DNA from: Monilinia fructicola | Lineage: Eukaryota; Ascomycota; Leotiomycetes; Helotiales; Sclerotiniaceae | Direction of reading: 5' to 3' | DNA: 64,000 nt | Assembly (NCBI GenBank): GCA_008692225.1 | Contig: VICG01000009.1 | Coordinates: forward strand, 310,001 to 374,000 | Part shown: positions 46,402-58,911 of the stretch, piece by piece | How positions within the stretch are numbered: the stretch's first letter is position 1 | Layout: each line of letters opens with the position of its first letter | The notes under the pieces: generated by a model | Seen by the model: the letters and a program-made list of their open reading frames with translations, nothing else | Told to the model about the DNA's origin: nothing | Database searches by the model: none | Position numbers and translations under genes: made by a program

Positions 46402-48620
46402 GTAGAATATTGGATTGGATTGGATTGCAGATATCTAGTTGTTGCCCAGGTGATTCTTGTGAGATTGAATATAGCTGATTGATAACTGCAGTTATCGTGT
46501 TGCTCACGAAGGAGTGTGTTGATGTAATGGGGTATGGATATGTAAGATAGTCAAGTATATAAAGTAGGAAAGAAAGAAAGAAAGAATAAAGAAAGTAAGA
46601 GAGAGAGGGAGTAAGTGAGTGGTGAGTGGTGAGTAGTGAGTGGTGAGTGGTGATTGGAGTGAGTGAGTTAATAAGTGAGCGAGTGAGGAAGTAAGAGATG
46701 AAATAGAAAGAGGATAGAAAAGTCAATCTTCTCTTTCTTTTCTGTCTGCACTGGATGGATATCAATGATATCTCACTCTCAATGTCAATCTCGTGATAAT
46801 CTTTGTACTTTCTTTTCTTCTCTTTTCTTTTCTTTTTTTCTCTTCCTCAAAATGAAAAGGGATGCCAGGCTTTTTAGTAAGTCGAACTTATACTGCACTG
46901 TACTGATTATTATATACGGAGTGAATCCCTTCAATACCCAGGGACTACTAGTACAGTAGCAATCAATAAGCGGAAGGTTTTGTTAGTCTTGTTACATGAT
47001 GAGAAAGCTCTTAAGAGTAAATGACGAGCGGATCCACGCCACATGAAAGTCAGATGAGGTACAGAGAGTATATTTTTCGAATGAACGAATGAAATTTTGA
47101 TGCCGGTTCTTCCGAATTGTATTATGTCATCATCGATGGTTCTGGTTTATGGATGTGCTCAATTATCCATGGCTGCGATATAATATGATTATCCAAGTAC
47201 TCTCCGGATATGATGGTATGGATGGTATGGATGGTATGGATACTATGGATGTAGTTAAGTACGATAAGATGGTAGTATATGCCCAGGTGATACTAGATAA
47301 CGGTGAGTAATAGTGTGTAATATTATATAGTATTATATAGATATATAGATAATATATAATCCTATATTATATAAATAATCTATAATCCCATGTAATCATT
47401 TAAAGCCATTAAACATATACTCACATATACCTAGTACGGTCACCTTACTCCATCGGGTAGCCAAATCTCTATCAAAGGAGGGAAAGCAAAAGTAAAAGTG
47501 AAGTAATCACCTCGTAGAGAATTCATGAATTGAAACAAAGGCAATCGGGATCGGAAACATCGAGATAAGATTGTATGGAGGAATGTCCAGGAGGAGGAGA
47601 CAATCATATGATTTTTAGATTAATCAAGACTGGAATGTTGTTCATGTGAAGATTGAGACGATTGAGATACGGAGTGCTTGTGGCGAAAAAAGGTTTAGAT
47701 CCAGTCCTGACGGGTATTTAATATGGATGGATGGATGGATTAGGCGGATTAGGTAAGACGGGTCGGGGTTCGAGTATGGATGTCATGGTATTAAATAATT
47801 AATAATTACTGTAATGAGCATTTGCCTGTGAGCATTTACCTGTGAGCATTTATCTGATGCCTCTTGTAACAACTTCTACATAGCATGTGCTTGTCTATCA
47901 TTGACGCTTGATGGAAACAGAAACAAACATGATGAAATCCACGGATACTCGTGTAATGATATTTAATCCCATTCTTCTTCATTCATGCTTTAAATTTACA
48001 TCTGATGTAAGAGAAGAGAAATCAGTACGTAAAATCAGGCTGGGCATAAATAAAGCAAATGAAGAAATGCCGAACCATAATACTCCAGGGCGCCGTATGG
48101 TATCCATTTGATCATCCAAGAGTCTTCCAAGAGTCTTCCAAAATAGATCGATAACATAGTCTACTCCTACCTACATGACAGTGATGATTGATCCTCGAAG
48201 GGTGACCCAGCGGAGCAGACTGGATGGATGATCGATTGAATTATTGATTGATATTCATGGGTTCAAATCAAAACCCTCAAACCCCTAAACCCCTTTTACC
48301 TCGCGGTGCTTGATACTTTCCGGTCATGATTTGTAACCTCTATCATCATCATCATCATCATCATGAGATCCTCATCTGATGAAAAACGTAAGACGATCGA
48401 ATTGCTTGGTCTCGGTTCACGACGGATACAGAGATGGGATAAGATGGAGAGATGGCTGGGCTGGGCGGCGCTGGGTTGAATGATAGTTGACCGCTTTTTC
48501 ATTCTGCCATCAACCACACCATTCTGCCTCAGGAAGAGAATCCTTGCGACTTGAGGCGGTCAATCAATACAGTAAGTACAGTATATACGGAGTACTTGGT
48601 CGCTGATTGATCTCCTCCAT
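46402..48620. other. Intergenic, no gene seen
   Basis: Upstream of SUR2. Contains GAAA and GAGTGGTGA repeats (46565-46660), a GGTATGGAT run (47215-47250), an ATATAG/ATAAT stretch (47325-47385) and a CAT run (48340-48363). Two copies of GCCCAGGTG (46444 and 47281) and one TACGGAGTA (48586) lie here. The 47908-48111 frame has no domain. Confidence 0.5.
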
Positions 48621-49025
48621 AATAGAGACATTTAGCCAGTTTTCATTTTCATTTTTATAGTTTATATAATAGGCATAGTTTATGAATATGCTATTTCTAT
48701 TAAAAGGAATTTAATTAATTTTAATATTTTTAAATTGGTATATATATAAATGATATAATGTATTTATATAAATAGTATAGCATATAATTATTTTAAGATA
48801 TTAAGGTATATATTCGTTTATTAATCCTATAAATCGTCTTTTTTATAATAGGTTAATTTGATAAAAATAAAGCTTTATTTTATATTTTATCGAAAATAAA
48901 TGAATATAAAGTAGATCTAAGGATTTTATAATTGCCCTTTTGGGATTTGTTTTAATAACCTTGGAATGGATCGATTGCTACTATAAATTCCTTTATTCGA
49001 AACTTTTAATAGTTACCTAAATGTC
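48621..49025 (-). repeat. TIR-flanked AT-rich repeat, copy B (uninterrupted)
   Basis: Reverse-complement partner of the repeat at 2465-3065. On the minus strand it begins GACATTTAGGTAACTATT, has the conserved inner phrase TAGCAATCGATCCATT and ends GGCTAAATGTCTCTATT. It is less mutated than copy A and shows the unoccupied site where copy A carries the 162-bp element. Confidence 0.75.
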
Positions 49026-49607
49026 TTCAATTACTCCCTCCGTACATGAAGATGAAGCCTTGAACAGGAATGCCCTGAGACTAGAGGTATCAGTAGACAA
49101 CAATGAAGTGCCCAGGTGAATGCGAGTAAAGTAAAAGTAAAAATGGTCGACATTCATATCACCCATGCATGCATGCATTCATTCATGCCTTCATTCATTC
49201 ATTCAGCCAGCCAGCCAGCCAGTCAAGATCCCCGCGGACAGTATAATCATCAAACATTGAATGAAATGCCATAGTTACCTCCTCCGTTTGAGAATGGCAT
49301 TATTGTCCGTTGAATCTTATTCACCTACTCCTGTAGTACTAAAAAGCTGCCCAGGTGTCAAGGTCTTGAAACCCCCGTGCCCTTACTCGTAGGACTCATA
49401 GGATAATTCCCAGTAACATGATTCGTCAACTTTCATCTGACCTCGATCCACCCGCTAGGCCATAAAGAGTTAGACTTCCCCTCCAAGAATTTTTCCCGCA
49501 CCCTTTCCATTTATCTTTTATCGACATTCAGATCGTTCCTGTTCCCTCTTCATTCAAACTCGTTTTATCCTTTCCGAAACCTCTTCAGATAGAATCCTAC
49601 CGTCAAG
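49026..49607. other. Upstream region of the TCTP gene
   Basis: No gene seen. It carries GCATGCAT and CATTCATT repeats (49170-49205) and CCAG repeats (49206-49222). Two GCCCAGGTG motifs are present (49110 and 49349). The last 150 bp are pyrimidine-rich (CCCTCTTCATTC, CCTTTCCGAAACC), as often seen before highly expressed fungal genes. Confidence 0.5.
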
Positions 49608-50479
49608 ATGATTATCTACAAAGTAAGTCCTAGCTTCTTACACTCTCCTGTTTGAGCGACCATTGCAAAGATTGGAAATCGCTTATGTGGAAGTGGGGGT
49701 TGTGAGAGAGGAATGGGAAGAGAGGATTGTGAAGATTAAGGAAAACTAATCTTGGGCCCTTTGCAGGATATTATTACCGATGATGAGATCATCTCCGACT
49801 CCTACGATTTGAAGGAGGTTGACGGTGTTGTCTACGAGGTTGACTGCTCCATGATCACTATTGGCGCTGTCAATGTTGGTGCGTTGAATCGAAATTACCC
49901 CGCTCGAATGGATCGACCGTTCGAGGACATGTACAATCATACGAGGATAATAGATTAACGAGATGGCTTTGTAGATACTGGTGCAAACGCCTCTGCCGAA
50001 GAAGCTGAGGAAGGTACTGAGGATGGAGAGCAAAAGGTTAACGACATCGTTAACTCCTTCCGTCTCAACTCCACTTCTTTCGACAAGAAGTCTTACCTTA
50101 GCCATCTTAAGGGTAAGTTTGTCATGATGCATGCATGTGTATCGAAGGATGTGAAACTAACATCGGTGGGTAGGGTACATGAAGGCTGTCAAGGAGAAGT
50201 TGAAGGCTGGAGGTGCTTCTGAGGAGGAGATTACCAAGTTTGAGAAGGGTGCCGCTGGATACGCCAAGAAGATTGTTGGTAACTTCAAGGATTATGATTT
50301 CTATGTTGGTGAATCTATGGATCCTGATGGAATGTATGCTTTTCTCCATCCCCCTCGCTCCTCATCCCACAAATAGACTGACACATGCGCACAGGGTCGT
50401 CCTCATGAACTACCGTGAGGATGGTGTTACTCCATTTGTTACAGTCTGGAAGCACGGCCTCACCGAGATGAAGGTTTAA
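49608..50479 (+). CDS. TMA19: Translationally controlled tumour protein homologue (TCTP)
   Basis: Abundant cytoplasmic protein associated with ribosomes, growth and stress response in fungi. Five exons, 49608-49622, 49767-49878, 49975-50112, 50174-50333 and 50395-50479, join to 169 residues, the usual family length. The protein begins [20 protein letters not shown], continues [17 protein letters not shown], and ends [20 protein letters not shown] plus GLTEMKV. All four introns have GT...AG ends and lengths of 144, 96, 61 and 61 nt. The first intron after five codons is typical for the gene. The frame is intact and the coding bias is strong (GGT, AAG, GTC), as expected for high expression. Confidence 0.96.
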
Positions 50480-51552
50480 AGGGGTTAATTTTTTGAAGTA
50501 TCTATTAAAAAAATACACCTCTTTCTTCTTTGGGGGTGATAACAATAAGTCATCATACGGACGGTGCCTGTTCGACTCGATATTCGAGATCAGGATGTGA
50601 TTGACTAAATTAAAATAAATACATGCATCCAAATTGCTGAGTTAAGGTTACATGTGACATTCAAATACCTGATCATATGCATCCAATCATTTTCCCAACT
50701 CCATCCATCCATCCATCCATCCATCCACACACCACCTCCTCAACATCTTCTTCCCGTCAACCTCCCTCCCATCATCTACCTCCTCACCATCAATCAGCAC
50801 AACACAAGCCCACCTCCCTACCTCGCCACTTCACTCTTAAATCCCCCCCAACGTTTTCGAATGTAGTATAAGTAAGATGTTGGGAGGTTTTCTGCTGCTG
50901 CTGCTGCTGCTGCTGTTGCGTTTCCCTTTCCCATTTCCCATTTCCCATTTTCCTCTTCCCTTTTCTCTTTTCCTTTATCTTTCCCTCACCTTAACTTGTA
51001 CTTGTGGACGTACTTTTACTTTTACTTGTACTTATACTGGTACTTTTACTGGTACTGTAGTGTGGGATGAGATGGATTTTCCGTCGTGTGGGAATGCGGT
51101 TGTGTTATTTATTTGCAATAGGTTGGTGAGTGGGTGGGTAGGTGAGTGGGTAGATGGGTAGATGGGTAGGTAGGTAGGTAGGTAGGTAGGTAGGTAGGTA
51201 GGTAGGTAGGTAGGTAGGTATATATTATTTGAATCTTTGTTTTTACTTTTTCCTGTTCTCTGTTTTCTGTTTGGTGCTGGGGTTGTAAGGGGAAGGGGTT
51301 GTGAGGGGAAGGGAGGTTTCTAGGAGGATGGATGGACGAATGCTAGGACGGGGGAATAGACAATAGCGGTTATTTCTGCCGTGGAGTTATGGGTTGGATG
51401 GCGGGTAGATGGTAGGGGGTAGGGAGGAAGGAGGTAGGGAGGGATCAAGATGGGGTTATACCCCCCCTCCCCCTCACTCCTTCACGATCTCCTAGGATCC
51501 GAAAATCGCAATGTCAAGTCCTGTGGCTGGATGGTTGGTTGATGGATGAAGG

Positions 51553-51624
51553 AGTAAGTGAGTAAGTGAGTAAGTGAGTAAGTGAGTAAGTGAGTAAGTG
51601 AGTAAGTGAGTAAGTGAGTAAGTA
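51553..51624. repeat. GTAAGTGA octanucleotide array
   Basis: About nine 8-bp units GTAAGTGA in tandem. Confidence 0.95.
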
Positions 51625-51892
51625 ATAAGGAACGAGGACTTTGTGCTACAGGATCATGATTCGATTGGGGTTGTGGGCGGGGTGTAGATAGGGGGAAGGT
51701 GGTGGGGAGATGTGTGGCTGGCGAAGGGGAGGATTAGATGAGATGAGATGAGATGAGAGGGCGATGGTATGTAGTGGTTGGTATATGGATGATCATATTA
51801 TCGATATACAAGAGGAGAGGGGAGGGCAAAGTTCTTGTGAGTTTTATGATACTTAAAGAGACGACGATGACGAGGATGATAATGATGAAATA

Positions 51893-52044
<152 letters not shown>

Positions 52045-52835
52045 AATAACCTTAAAACACAAACCCCAAAAACCCAAAAAAAAGAAATATATATCACGGA
52101 ATGGAAAATCGAAGATCGCCCAGGTGTTGATGGGAAGATGGGAAGATGAAAAGAAGATGGATGCATGTACGATGCATGTAAACAGCGATTTCCTCAATCT
52201 CATTCTCAATCCCATGCTCATGCCCATGCCCATGCTCATGCGTGATCTACTAATAGTATGATATGGTATACAGTATAGTATAATCTAAGATGCAATAATG
52301 TGATCATAGAATAGTGGAATAGTACAGCATTCTCGTCATACGAAAACAAAAGGAGGGATCGGCGGGAGGGTCGATGATGATGAGATGTTAGATGTGATTT
52401 GAAGGTAAGGAAAGGGAGGCCAGGGGGGGTAACAATCTATCGAGGGATCTATGTAGATGTCATGATGGGATGGGGGAGAGGGAGGAAAGGCCGATGGCGG
52501 AATATCTCTTTACCTACTTGCCTACTTGCCTACTTGCCTGCTTACCTGCTTACCTGCTTACCTACATTGACCAATAAATTGAAGATGTTATATTATATCA
52601 TGAAATATAGCAAATGAGAACTAGTATTCGACATCAATTGGTCAATTGATCAAACAAACAAACAAAAAAACAAAAAAAACAAACACACACACACACACAC
52701 AAGAACACACACAAGAACACACAAGAACAACGACAGGAAATCATCAACTCAAGTACACATGAATAAGTCCCATCACTCATGAACATGATAGGAATAGAGA
52801 TAGATATCTGAATTGCAACTATGAATGTTGAACAC

Positions 52836-54358
52836 TCACCTAGGCTTCGGTTTCGTAGCCATAGGTATAGGAGGGGGTGTATCATTTCCCAAACCACCGC
52901 CTCCACTCCCCCCCACCCCCCCAACTCCAACTTCTTCTTCGGCGGCGGCGGTGGAGCCGGTTTCTTCTTCCCAAGGGCCAACGCCCCATTAAATCCCGCT
53001 CCCCCAGTCCCCCCCGCACTGCTCCCCCGCTCCTCCGACGCATCATTCCTGCCCTGCAACCCCCCGTACGAACCGACTTTATCCGCGATGCCATATTTCG
53101 TATTGATTTTATTGGCGGATGCCCAGCCGGATTTCACCTGTTCGCCATGGCGCTCGCGGAAATTGTTGGCGGTGCTGGCGGCGGTGCGGGCTTCGGCGAG
53201 GGAGATGGAGGTGGGGTCTTTGTGGAAGGCTGAGGCGGTTTTGAGGGCCGCTTGTTTTTGCGCAAAGGTTGTTCCGGAGGTTGGGGGTGGGGGGTTGGAG
53301 GTTGAGTTTGGGGGGTTAGGGGAGGTTGTGAGTTTGGAGAAGCGGGATTGGAGTTCGCTTAGTTGGGGTGAGGAGGTTCTTGAGGGTATCTGGGGTGAAG
53401 ATGTTCTTGGTGGGATTTGCGGTGAAGATGTTCTTGGTGGGATTTGCGGTGAAGATGTTCTTGGTGGGATTTGTGGGGAGGATGTTCTTGGGGGTAATTG
53501 TGGTGAAGATGTTCTTGCGGGTGGAGGTGGTGGTGATGAATTTGTTGAACTTCGGGTTGGAGGTGGTGGTAATGCAGGTTTTGATTTGGTTGACCCAATT
53601 CCAAATCCAGGTACTGATATTCCTGCTGCCCCTAGCCTATCCAATGCCCCTTGATTCAATACACCTCTTTGTGGATCTCCTGATGTGGCCGCACCATATG
53701 TAGGAGGTGGTGAAGGAGCCGATGGTGCCGGGCTAGAATTTTGTCGCGGTGGTAATCTAGGGGGTAAACCTGGAGGTTTGGGTTTACCATCGATAGAAGT
53801 AGGAGGTGGTATCCTGCCATCTGCTCCATCTTTTTCTTCCCGGTGGTGGTGGTAAATGTGCTACAGATAATCCAGTTGTATTCGCACGATATGGGATTGG
53901 TGGTGGTTTAGGTTTTGAAGCTTCTTCTTCTTGTCTTCTCCTCTCTGCTTCTTCTGCTTCTTCTTGTGCTCTTATTTCACTCTGTGGTATTGGAGCTCCC
54001 AACCCTCCCGTATCTGATTTTGGTTGACTCGATGAATCGGTTGGAGGTGGTAAAGCGGCCGATCCATGATACTTAACACTTTTTGGTGGTGGACCGAATG
54101 ATGAAGGATCTTTTAATGCGGATATAGGTGTAGACCGATGCTCTAAAGCATCTTCCCTTGAAGTATCTTTACCTTTTCCCATCCTGTTGAATGATGGTAT
54201 TAGATCAAGAATTACAATATCTCTTGGAAAGGGGATAAACCTACCACCCAGCTACTTGATTAATTCCCTTAAAATCACCTCTCCAACTTTCTTTTGGATT
54301 TTCCATCTTTACCTTTGGGATGCCATCCACCTTTCAAAGTATCTTTAAATCCTGACAT
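52836..54358 (-). CDS. AIM3-like proline-rich protein (frame broken)
   Basis: The N-terminus MSGFKDTLKGGWHPKGKDGK and the following SWRGDFKGINQVAGW are diagnostic of the fungal AIM3 family, linked in yeast to cortical actin patches and endocytosis. Exon 1 is 54358-54245, the intron 54244-54184 (GTAGGT...CAACAG), and exon 2 runs 54183-52836. After FGPPPKSVKYHGSAALPPP come an acidic coiled segment (RAQEEAEEAERRRQEEE), poly-Pro stretches, tandem PRTSSPQIP repeats, the conserved C-terminal block (FAQKQAALKTASAFHKDPTS, then VKSGWASANKINTKYGIADK) and a poly-Pro/Lys end. Frame jumps lie at 54292-54295 (extra A), 53831-53835 (extra A) and 52907-52923 (G-run). After the last one the natural end is PPPIPMATKPKPR-stop at 52836. 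Probably a cytoplasmic adaptor binding SH3-domain proteins (inference from PxxP motifs). Confidence 0.85.
53366..53518 (-). repeat. 27-bp coding tandem repeat in the AIM3-like gene
   Basis: About five and a half units encoding PPRTSSPQI. The unit count is likely to vary between strains. Each unit adds a proline-rich PxxR-type motif that could bind SH3 domains. Confidence 0.9.
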
Positions 54359-55471
54359 GATGGTATTATAGAATATCGAATGTTACCTCTAAGGGAGACG
54401 TTTCCGGGGAATTATTGGTTCGAATGTTCCGAACTACCTACCTAGGTCGGTACAAGTAGGTCCACGGGTATGTTAATAATAAATAGTTCTAGCCTTATTA
54501 GCCTTATTGACCTTAGAAGTATACTAGTTCCGAATAGTCATAGTCATTAGAGCTCCAGGTTCGATGCCGATCTGATAAGATTAATGTTTACTAGGACTTG
54601 TACAAGTAACAGACGAAAGAAATTTCATGTGAATGGGAACATGAGAATTTGATACTCGATACTTGATCCTTGATCCTTTTATTATTATATAACTTCAACT
54701 CTAGTCTACTCTGCCTCCACGGCAGTGGCCCCCGGAGGGCCAGCGGAGCGTCATTTCAATTAGAGTAAGCTTTCAGCCATCATAGCTCGCTGCCATCGAA
54801 AGTCTTCTATTATTTATATGGATATATCAGTTCACCGACCTTACATAGGATAGGATAGATCATATGTAATGTGATAGATCTGATATTAAAAGAGTAGAAA
54901 GCAACAACATAACAACTTTAATTAACCTTGGAAGGTTATCCATGGATGTTTGTGCTACTTTCGGATATACATATAGGTTATATACATCCATATATATACA
55001 CATACATATACATATATATATACATACACTCGAGTATATATCAATGTAAGGAGAGCATACCTCTCTATTCCTAGATCATTATCATGATCATCCATGGATT
55101 ATCATTATCTTAAGGTTATATACTCTGAGCAGGCAAGTAAAGCTTACGCCCGAGACTCCGAATATCAATCATATAACCTCCAGCTTACTCCGTACTCCGT
55201 ACAGCAATAATAAGCACTACATACGGCGGAAGTACCGTGTCGAACTACTACGCAATCCGGTAAGTCCTGCCGTCCACGGGTATCTTATCACATTCACATT
55301 CCAAACAGGTACGACAGCCACCACCTGCATTATGTATGTAGAACACGAGTATAGCACAAACATCTAACGTCTAATAAGTTTCCTTGATCATATTATCATC
55401 CGTCAAAGATCTCGGCATCTATATCAATCAATACAACCATCCAAACCCATCAAACAGTAGCAATAAGCTTG
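54359..55471. other. Intergenic, no gene seen
   Basis: Upstream of the AIM3-like gene. Contains two copies of GTCCACGGGTA (54460-54470 and 55272-55282), overlapping TACTCCGTA copies (55186-55201) and a TATATACATA stretch (54965-55030). Confidence 0.5.
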
Positions 55472-55554
55472 GGACCAGTGGCCTAATGGTTAAGGCGCCA
55501 GATTTCGGTGATATGATTCTCTGGAGATTGGGAGTTCGAATCTTCCCTGGTTCG
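55472..55554 (+). tRNA. tRNA-Arg (anticodon UCG) with a 10-nt intron
   Basis: Folds as a complete cloverleaf. The acceptor arm is GGACCAG / CTGGTTC with discriminator G, the D arm GCC / GGC with loop TAATGGTTAA, and the anticodon stem CCAGA / TCTGG. The variable loop is AGATT and the T arm GGGAG-TTCGAAT-CTTCC. The loop reads TT-TCG-G followed by the short intron TGATATGATT (55509-55518) at the canonical place after base 37. A-box (TGGCCTAATGG) and B-box (GAGTTCGAATC) are in place. A run of five T at 55562-55566 can serve as the Pol III terminator. The anticodon is at 55505-55507. Confidence 0.92.
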
Positions 55555-57443
55555 TGATATCTTTTTGGCATAACAGTTAATTCGTTTTGAATCTTTTTAT
55601 TGTTATTTTTTCTTTTGGGTTTTTGGTCTTTTGTTGTCTTTTTGATTTCATTCTAGCTGGAGTTCTTTATAAAAGATGCGAATGGTAAGTTGTTTTGGAA
55701 TATAAAGTAAAGCAAATGAATATAGGTAATGTAAGATTATAAAGAAAGACCCAATCAATCAATCAATCCAATCAATAATATTCACTCAGTAAGGAATATT
55801 GCCTCCTTTTTGGTTGGATTTATAGGTTTCCAGGTTTTGATCAAATGATCAATCTGATTACTTTGAGTAAATTTGAAGTTATCCATCTGCCATTCATTCT
55901 ACGTCGAAATTTCTATAGAAAAGTATCTATAAGGGATTTAAGATTTAAGGGCTTGTATATAATATATCTATCTACCTGGGCTAGTTCATACTACCTAGTA
56001 GGCATACATCAAGATGATAGATGTATATATATATATATATATTATATGTCTATATGTCTATATGTCTATATGTCTATATGTCTATATGTCTATATGTCTA
56101 TATGTCTATATGTCTATATGTCTATATGTCTATATGTCTATATGTATCATAAGTATGTATATACATTGGCTTATTCCATCCTTCACCTCCTAAAATCATT
56201 ATGCATTATCTCTGGGCTAGTAACGGCCACCAGCCAACCAACTCAACCTTTACACCCTTCATATCATCACGCCTAAAATTTCAGATAATATCACTTCCTC
56301 TACCCGTGGACAAACGCGTTCTTTTTCTCAAAGATGAAGGTGCAACCTTGGAAGTGCAAGCAAGAGTTCCCGAGGTCTAGTAGGTTTTCTTTGCATGTAT
56401 AACGTCTTTTTACTAAAAACGATAATTTCTTTGATTCTTATACCTCTATTAATTATATTTATATTCTTAAAATAAAGAAAATTCATAGAAAATCGAAATT
56501 CGTAATTGAAATAATATTAAAAATAGGCTAAATTATTTATAGTTATTTTTATTAAAAATAAATCATTTTGAATTTTTAGAAATTTATCTATTTTATATAA
56601 GAAAAACATAACGATAGTTATAAAAGTTACTTAATATCGTTAATATTTTAAGAGGAATAATAAAGTTAATATTATTAACGTATTAATAGAAACGAAATAA
56701 TAGTATTATAGGTAAAAATAAATAGTATAGATAGTTATAATAAGAATTAGCTTTATTACTTTATATAATCTTTACTATGTTTTTAATATAAAAAGCGTTA
56801 CTTATATTAATATTAATTTAACTTAAAATTTAAAAGCCTATTAAGTTATTAATTAAAATAGTTAAAAAGAAATAATAAAGTTATTTAAACATTTTAAAAG
56901 ATAGTTATAATATATAAGAATTTTATAAACATTATTAATTATTAAAAAAGTTATATAGTATTTTAATTTATACGAGAAAACTTACATTTTACAGGAATTA
57001 TATCACAAAAACGTCACGGTGTGCGATACAAGCCTAACAGAACCTCTTACAAGTGCAACCACAAGTACAAGTACAAGTACAAGTACAATTCAAACCATAC
57101 TTCGATCTTTCCCATCATATGGCCGACTTTTTTGCTCTGCGATTCAATCCGCGTGTCTCGAATTGTAGATATTTCATCCAGAGGATAGAACAACATCTCT
57201 CGCCCCCTTGCGCGGAAGACAAATCGAGCCATGGGAATAAATTCTCGGAAGCGCATGTGGCGCTGCATCGTTGGACGATGTTGTGGGTGGAATTGCAGAA
57301 GCGTAAAATCACTGACATTCAACCTATCTATCTATTCTCGACATGCGTATCATACCTGGACAATAGGCCTAGGATGTCGAACAGCGCTTCGATTTCGTCT
57401 CTTTCGAATCATCGCTTCATGGCGAGGGAGACCGTGGCATTAT
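55555..57443. other. Intergenic with microsatellite and AT-rich block
   Basis: Includes the TATGTCTA array (56044-56145), TACCCGTGGAC (56301-56311), and a strongly AT-rich block (about 56400-56995) holding the phrase AATAAGAATTAGCTTTATTA seen also near 40316. Between 57050 and 57440 small frames exist on both strands without a domain. Confidence 0.55.
56044..56145. repeat. TATGTCTA octanucleotide array
   Basis: About thirteen perfect 8-bp units. Confidence 0.95.
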
Positions 57444-58506
57444 GAGCCCCCGTTGTGTTCCTTGCGCTTGATCGTTGGGTGGGAGGGCGCCGCAGCAGCA
57501 TTTGCTGGATTCGCCGGCTCATGCTGTGTCTTTCGATTGTGAGGATTGTGATCGATCTTTTGGCAGCGGTGAGACCTTACAACAGCATGCGCGCGACTCC
57601 CCAAAGAGCACAGAGACCCCATCAGATAACTATTTCCGCTCTTTCCCAACATTCAATTACGACGCATCGCGACCACCGGCCACTTCATGTGCACGCCTCC
57701 AGCGACACGAGGATGGCGCCGCGACAGCGCCGCGTCGCACAGCGCATGGAACAAATACCAAGAGGCGCTGCACCACGGACTCCGCTAGTGTTTGGCGCAG
57801 AGGACGATCTAACTGCGTGGCGTGCACTTTGTCGCGCGATCGGTATCGGCGGCCTTCCCAAAACATGCGAGCGATGCGAGGAGGTAGGGATGCGGGCATG
57901 GTTGGTGGTGGTTCGTGCTAATGCGCAACACGGGTGTTACGTCGGACACACGTCAATATCGGTGATTTGATCGAACGGGGACGAAGCGACAGACAAGGAA
58001 AGGTCGCGACGTTCCGCGACGTCGACGGGGAGGAATCACGAGCTTCTATCGAGGAGACCAGGACGATCTTTAACAGTCGGCTCCTCGGTCGGGAAAATGG
58101 CAATGTCGTCTTGAGACATCTGCTGCGGAGGATCTTTGGAGCGAGTGGATGGATGGGGAGGGGGGAGGCGTGCTTGGCTCGGTGTGATGACGCGATGCGA
58201 CGTCGTCGCAATTGGGATATCGTCGTCATGTCCATCGTGACTTGTGTAGAGCCAGCGTCAAATACCGCAATGGAGACATTGATGCTTCACGTCCGCACAG
58301 CACCTTTCCCGCTACCCCAGGACGTGACGCTTGGTGTATTTTGTTATACTAACGCGGGCGAAGACCATTTGGTGGCAAATAGTATGTTGTCAAGGCAAGG
58401 GAAGCGGGGGGGGATCCGTCGCAATGCGTATTTCGGGTATGGATTGTTTTATTTCATGACTTGTTTCTTGTGTAATGGAATGGAAGGGGTGAGATGTAGA
58501 AGATAA
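57444..58506 (+). CDS. C2H2 zinc-finger protein of a fungal family (frame broken)
   Basis: The second finger is clear (FDCEDCDRSFGSGETLQQHA, CX2CX12H with the family's extended His spacing). A first finger begins CVPCA at 57456 but meets an in-frame TGA at 57471. Two small indels there would restore C-X2-C-X12-H. Further blocks match a family I recall: RSFPTFNYDASRPPATS, LQRHEGWRR (one G missing near 57709-57712), SAWNKYQEALHHGLR, FGAEDDLTAWRALCRAIGI, KTCERCEE and RTHVNIGDLIERGRSD. The last ends near NVVLRHLLRRIFG. An intron of 50 nt (57884-57933) with a GTAGGG donor and GCTAAT branch site joins CEE to VLRRTHVNI, but it ends CGG and not AG. Everything after about 58140 may be outside the conserved protein. 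Nuclear or RNA-related roles are guesses; function unknown. Confidence 0.7.
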
Positions 58507-58911
58507 GATCGTTCATGAACGATTATTTTATTCGACTTTGAGTTCGAGCTTGAGTTTGGATTGGGATTAGGAAATCGATTTAATTGATGGGTTCACTTGA
58601 GAATTAACGTGGGAGACTGGGAAGGGAGAGGAAGGGAAGGGGAGGGGAAGGGAGAGGAAGGGAAGGGGAGGGGAAGGATAGATGCGTTGAATGGGCTGAT
58701 TTTACTTTGGGCCTTGGGTCCTGGGTTTCGGTTTCGGTTTTGATTGTACTTGGAGGGGTTTTGGTGATATGGTGTATTTAGTTCACTTGACATGTGTGTA
58801 TGTGTGTGTATGTTATGTGTATAGAAATTATATTTGATTTCGATCTTAATCTTGATCTTGTATTTTTGTTCCATTTTTAGACCTGAAATGCTGATTGGCG
58901 AGGATCAGATC

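Noticed and set aside
46160..46765. 201-codon minus-strand frame overlapping the start of SUR2
   Set aside because: Shadow frame; the SUR2 frame carries the family sequence and the rest is simple repeat.
52821..53654. 277-codon plus-strand frame over the AIM3-like gene
   Set aside because: Antisense to a recognised protein; its repeats mirror the PPRTSSPQI units.
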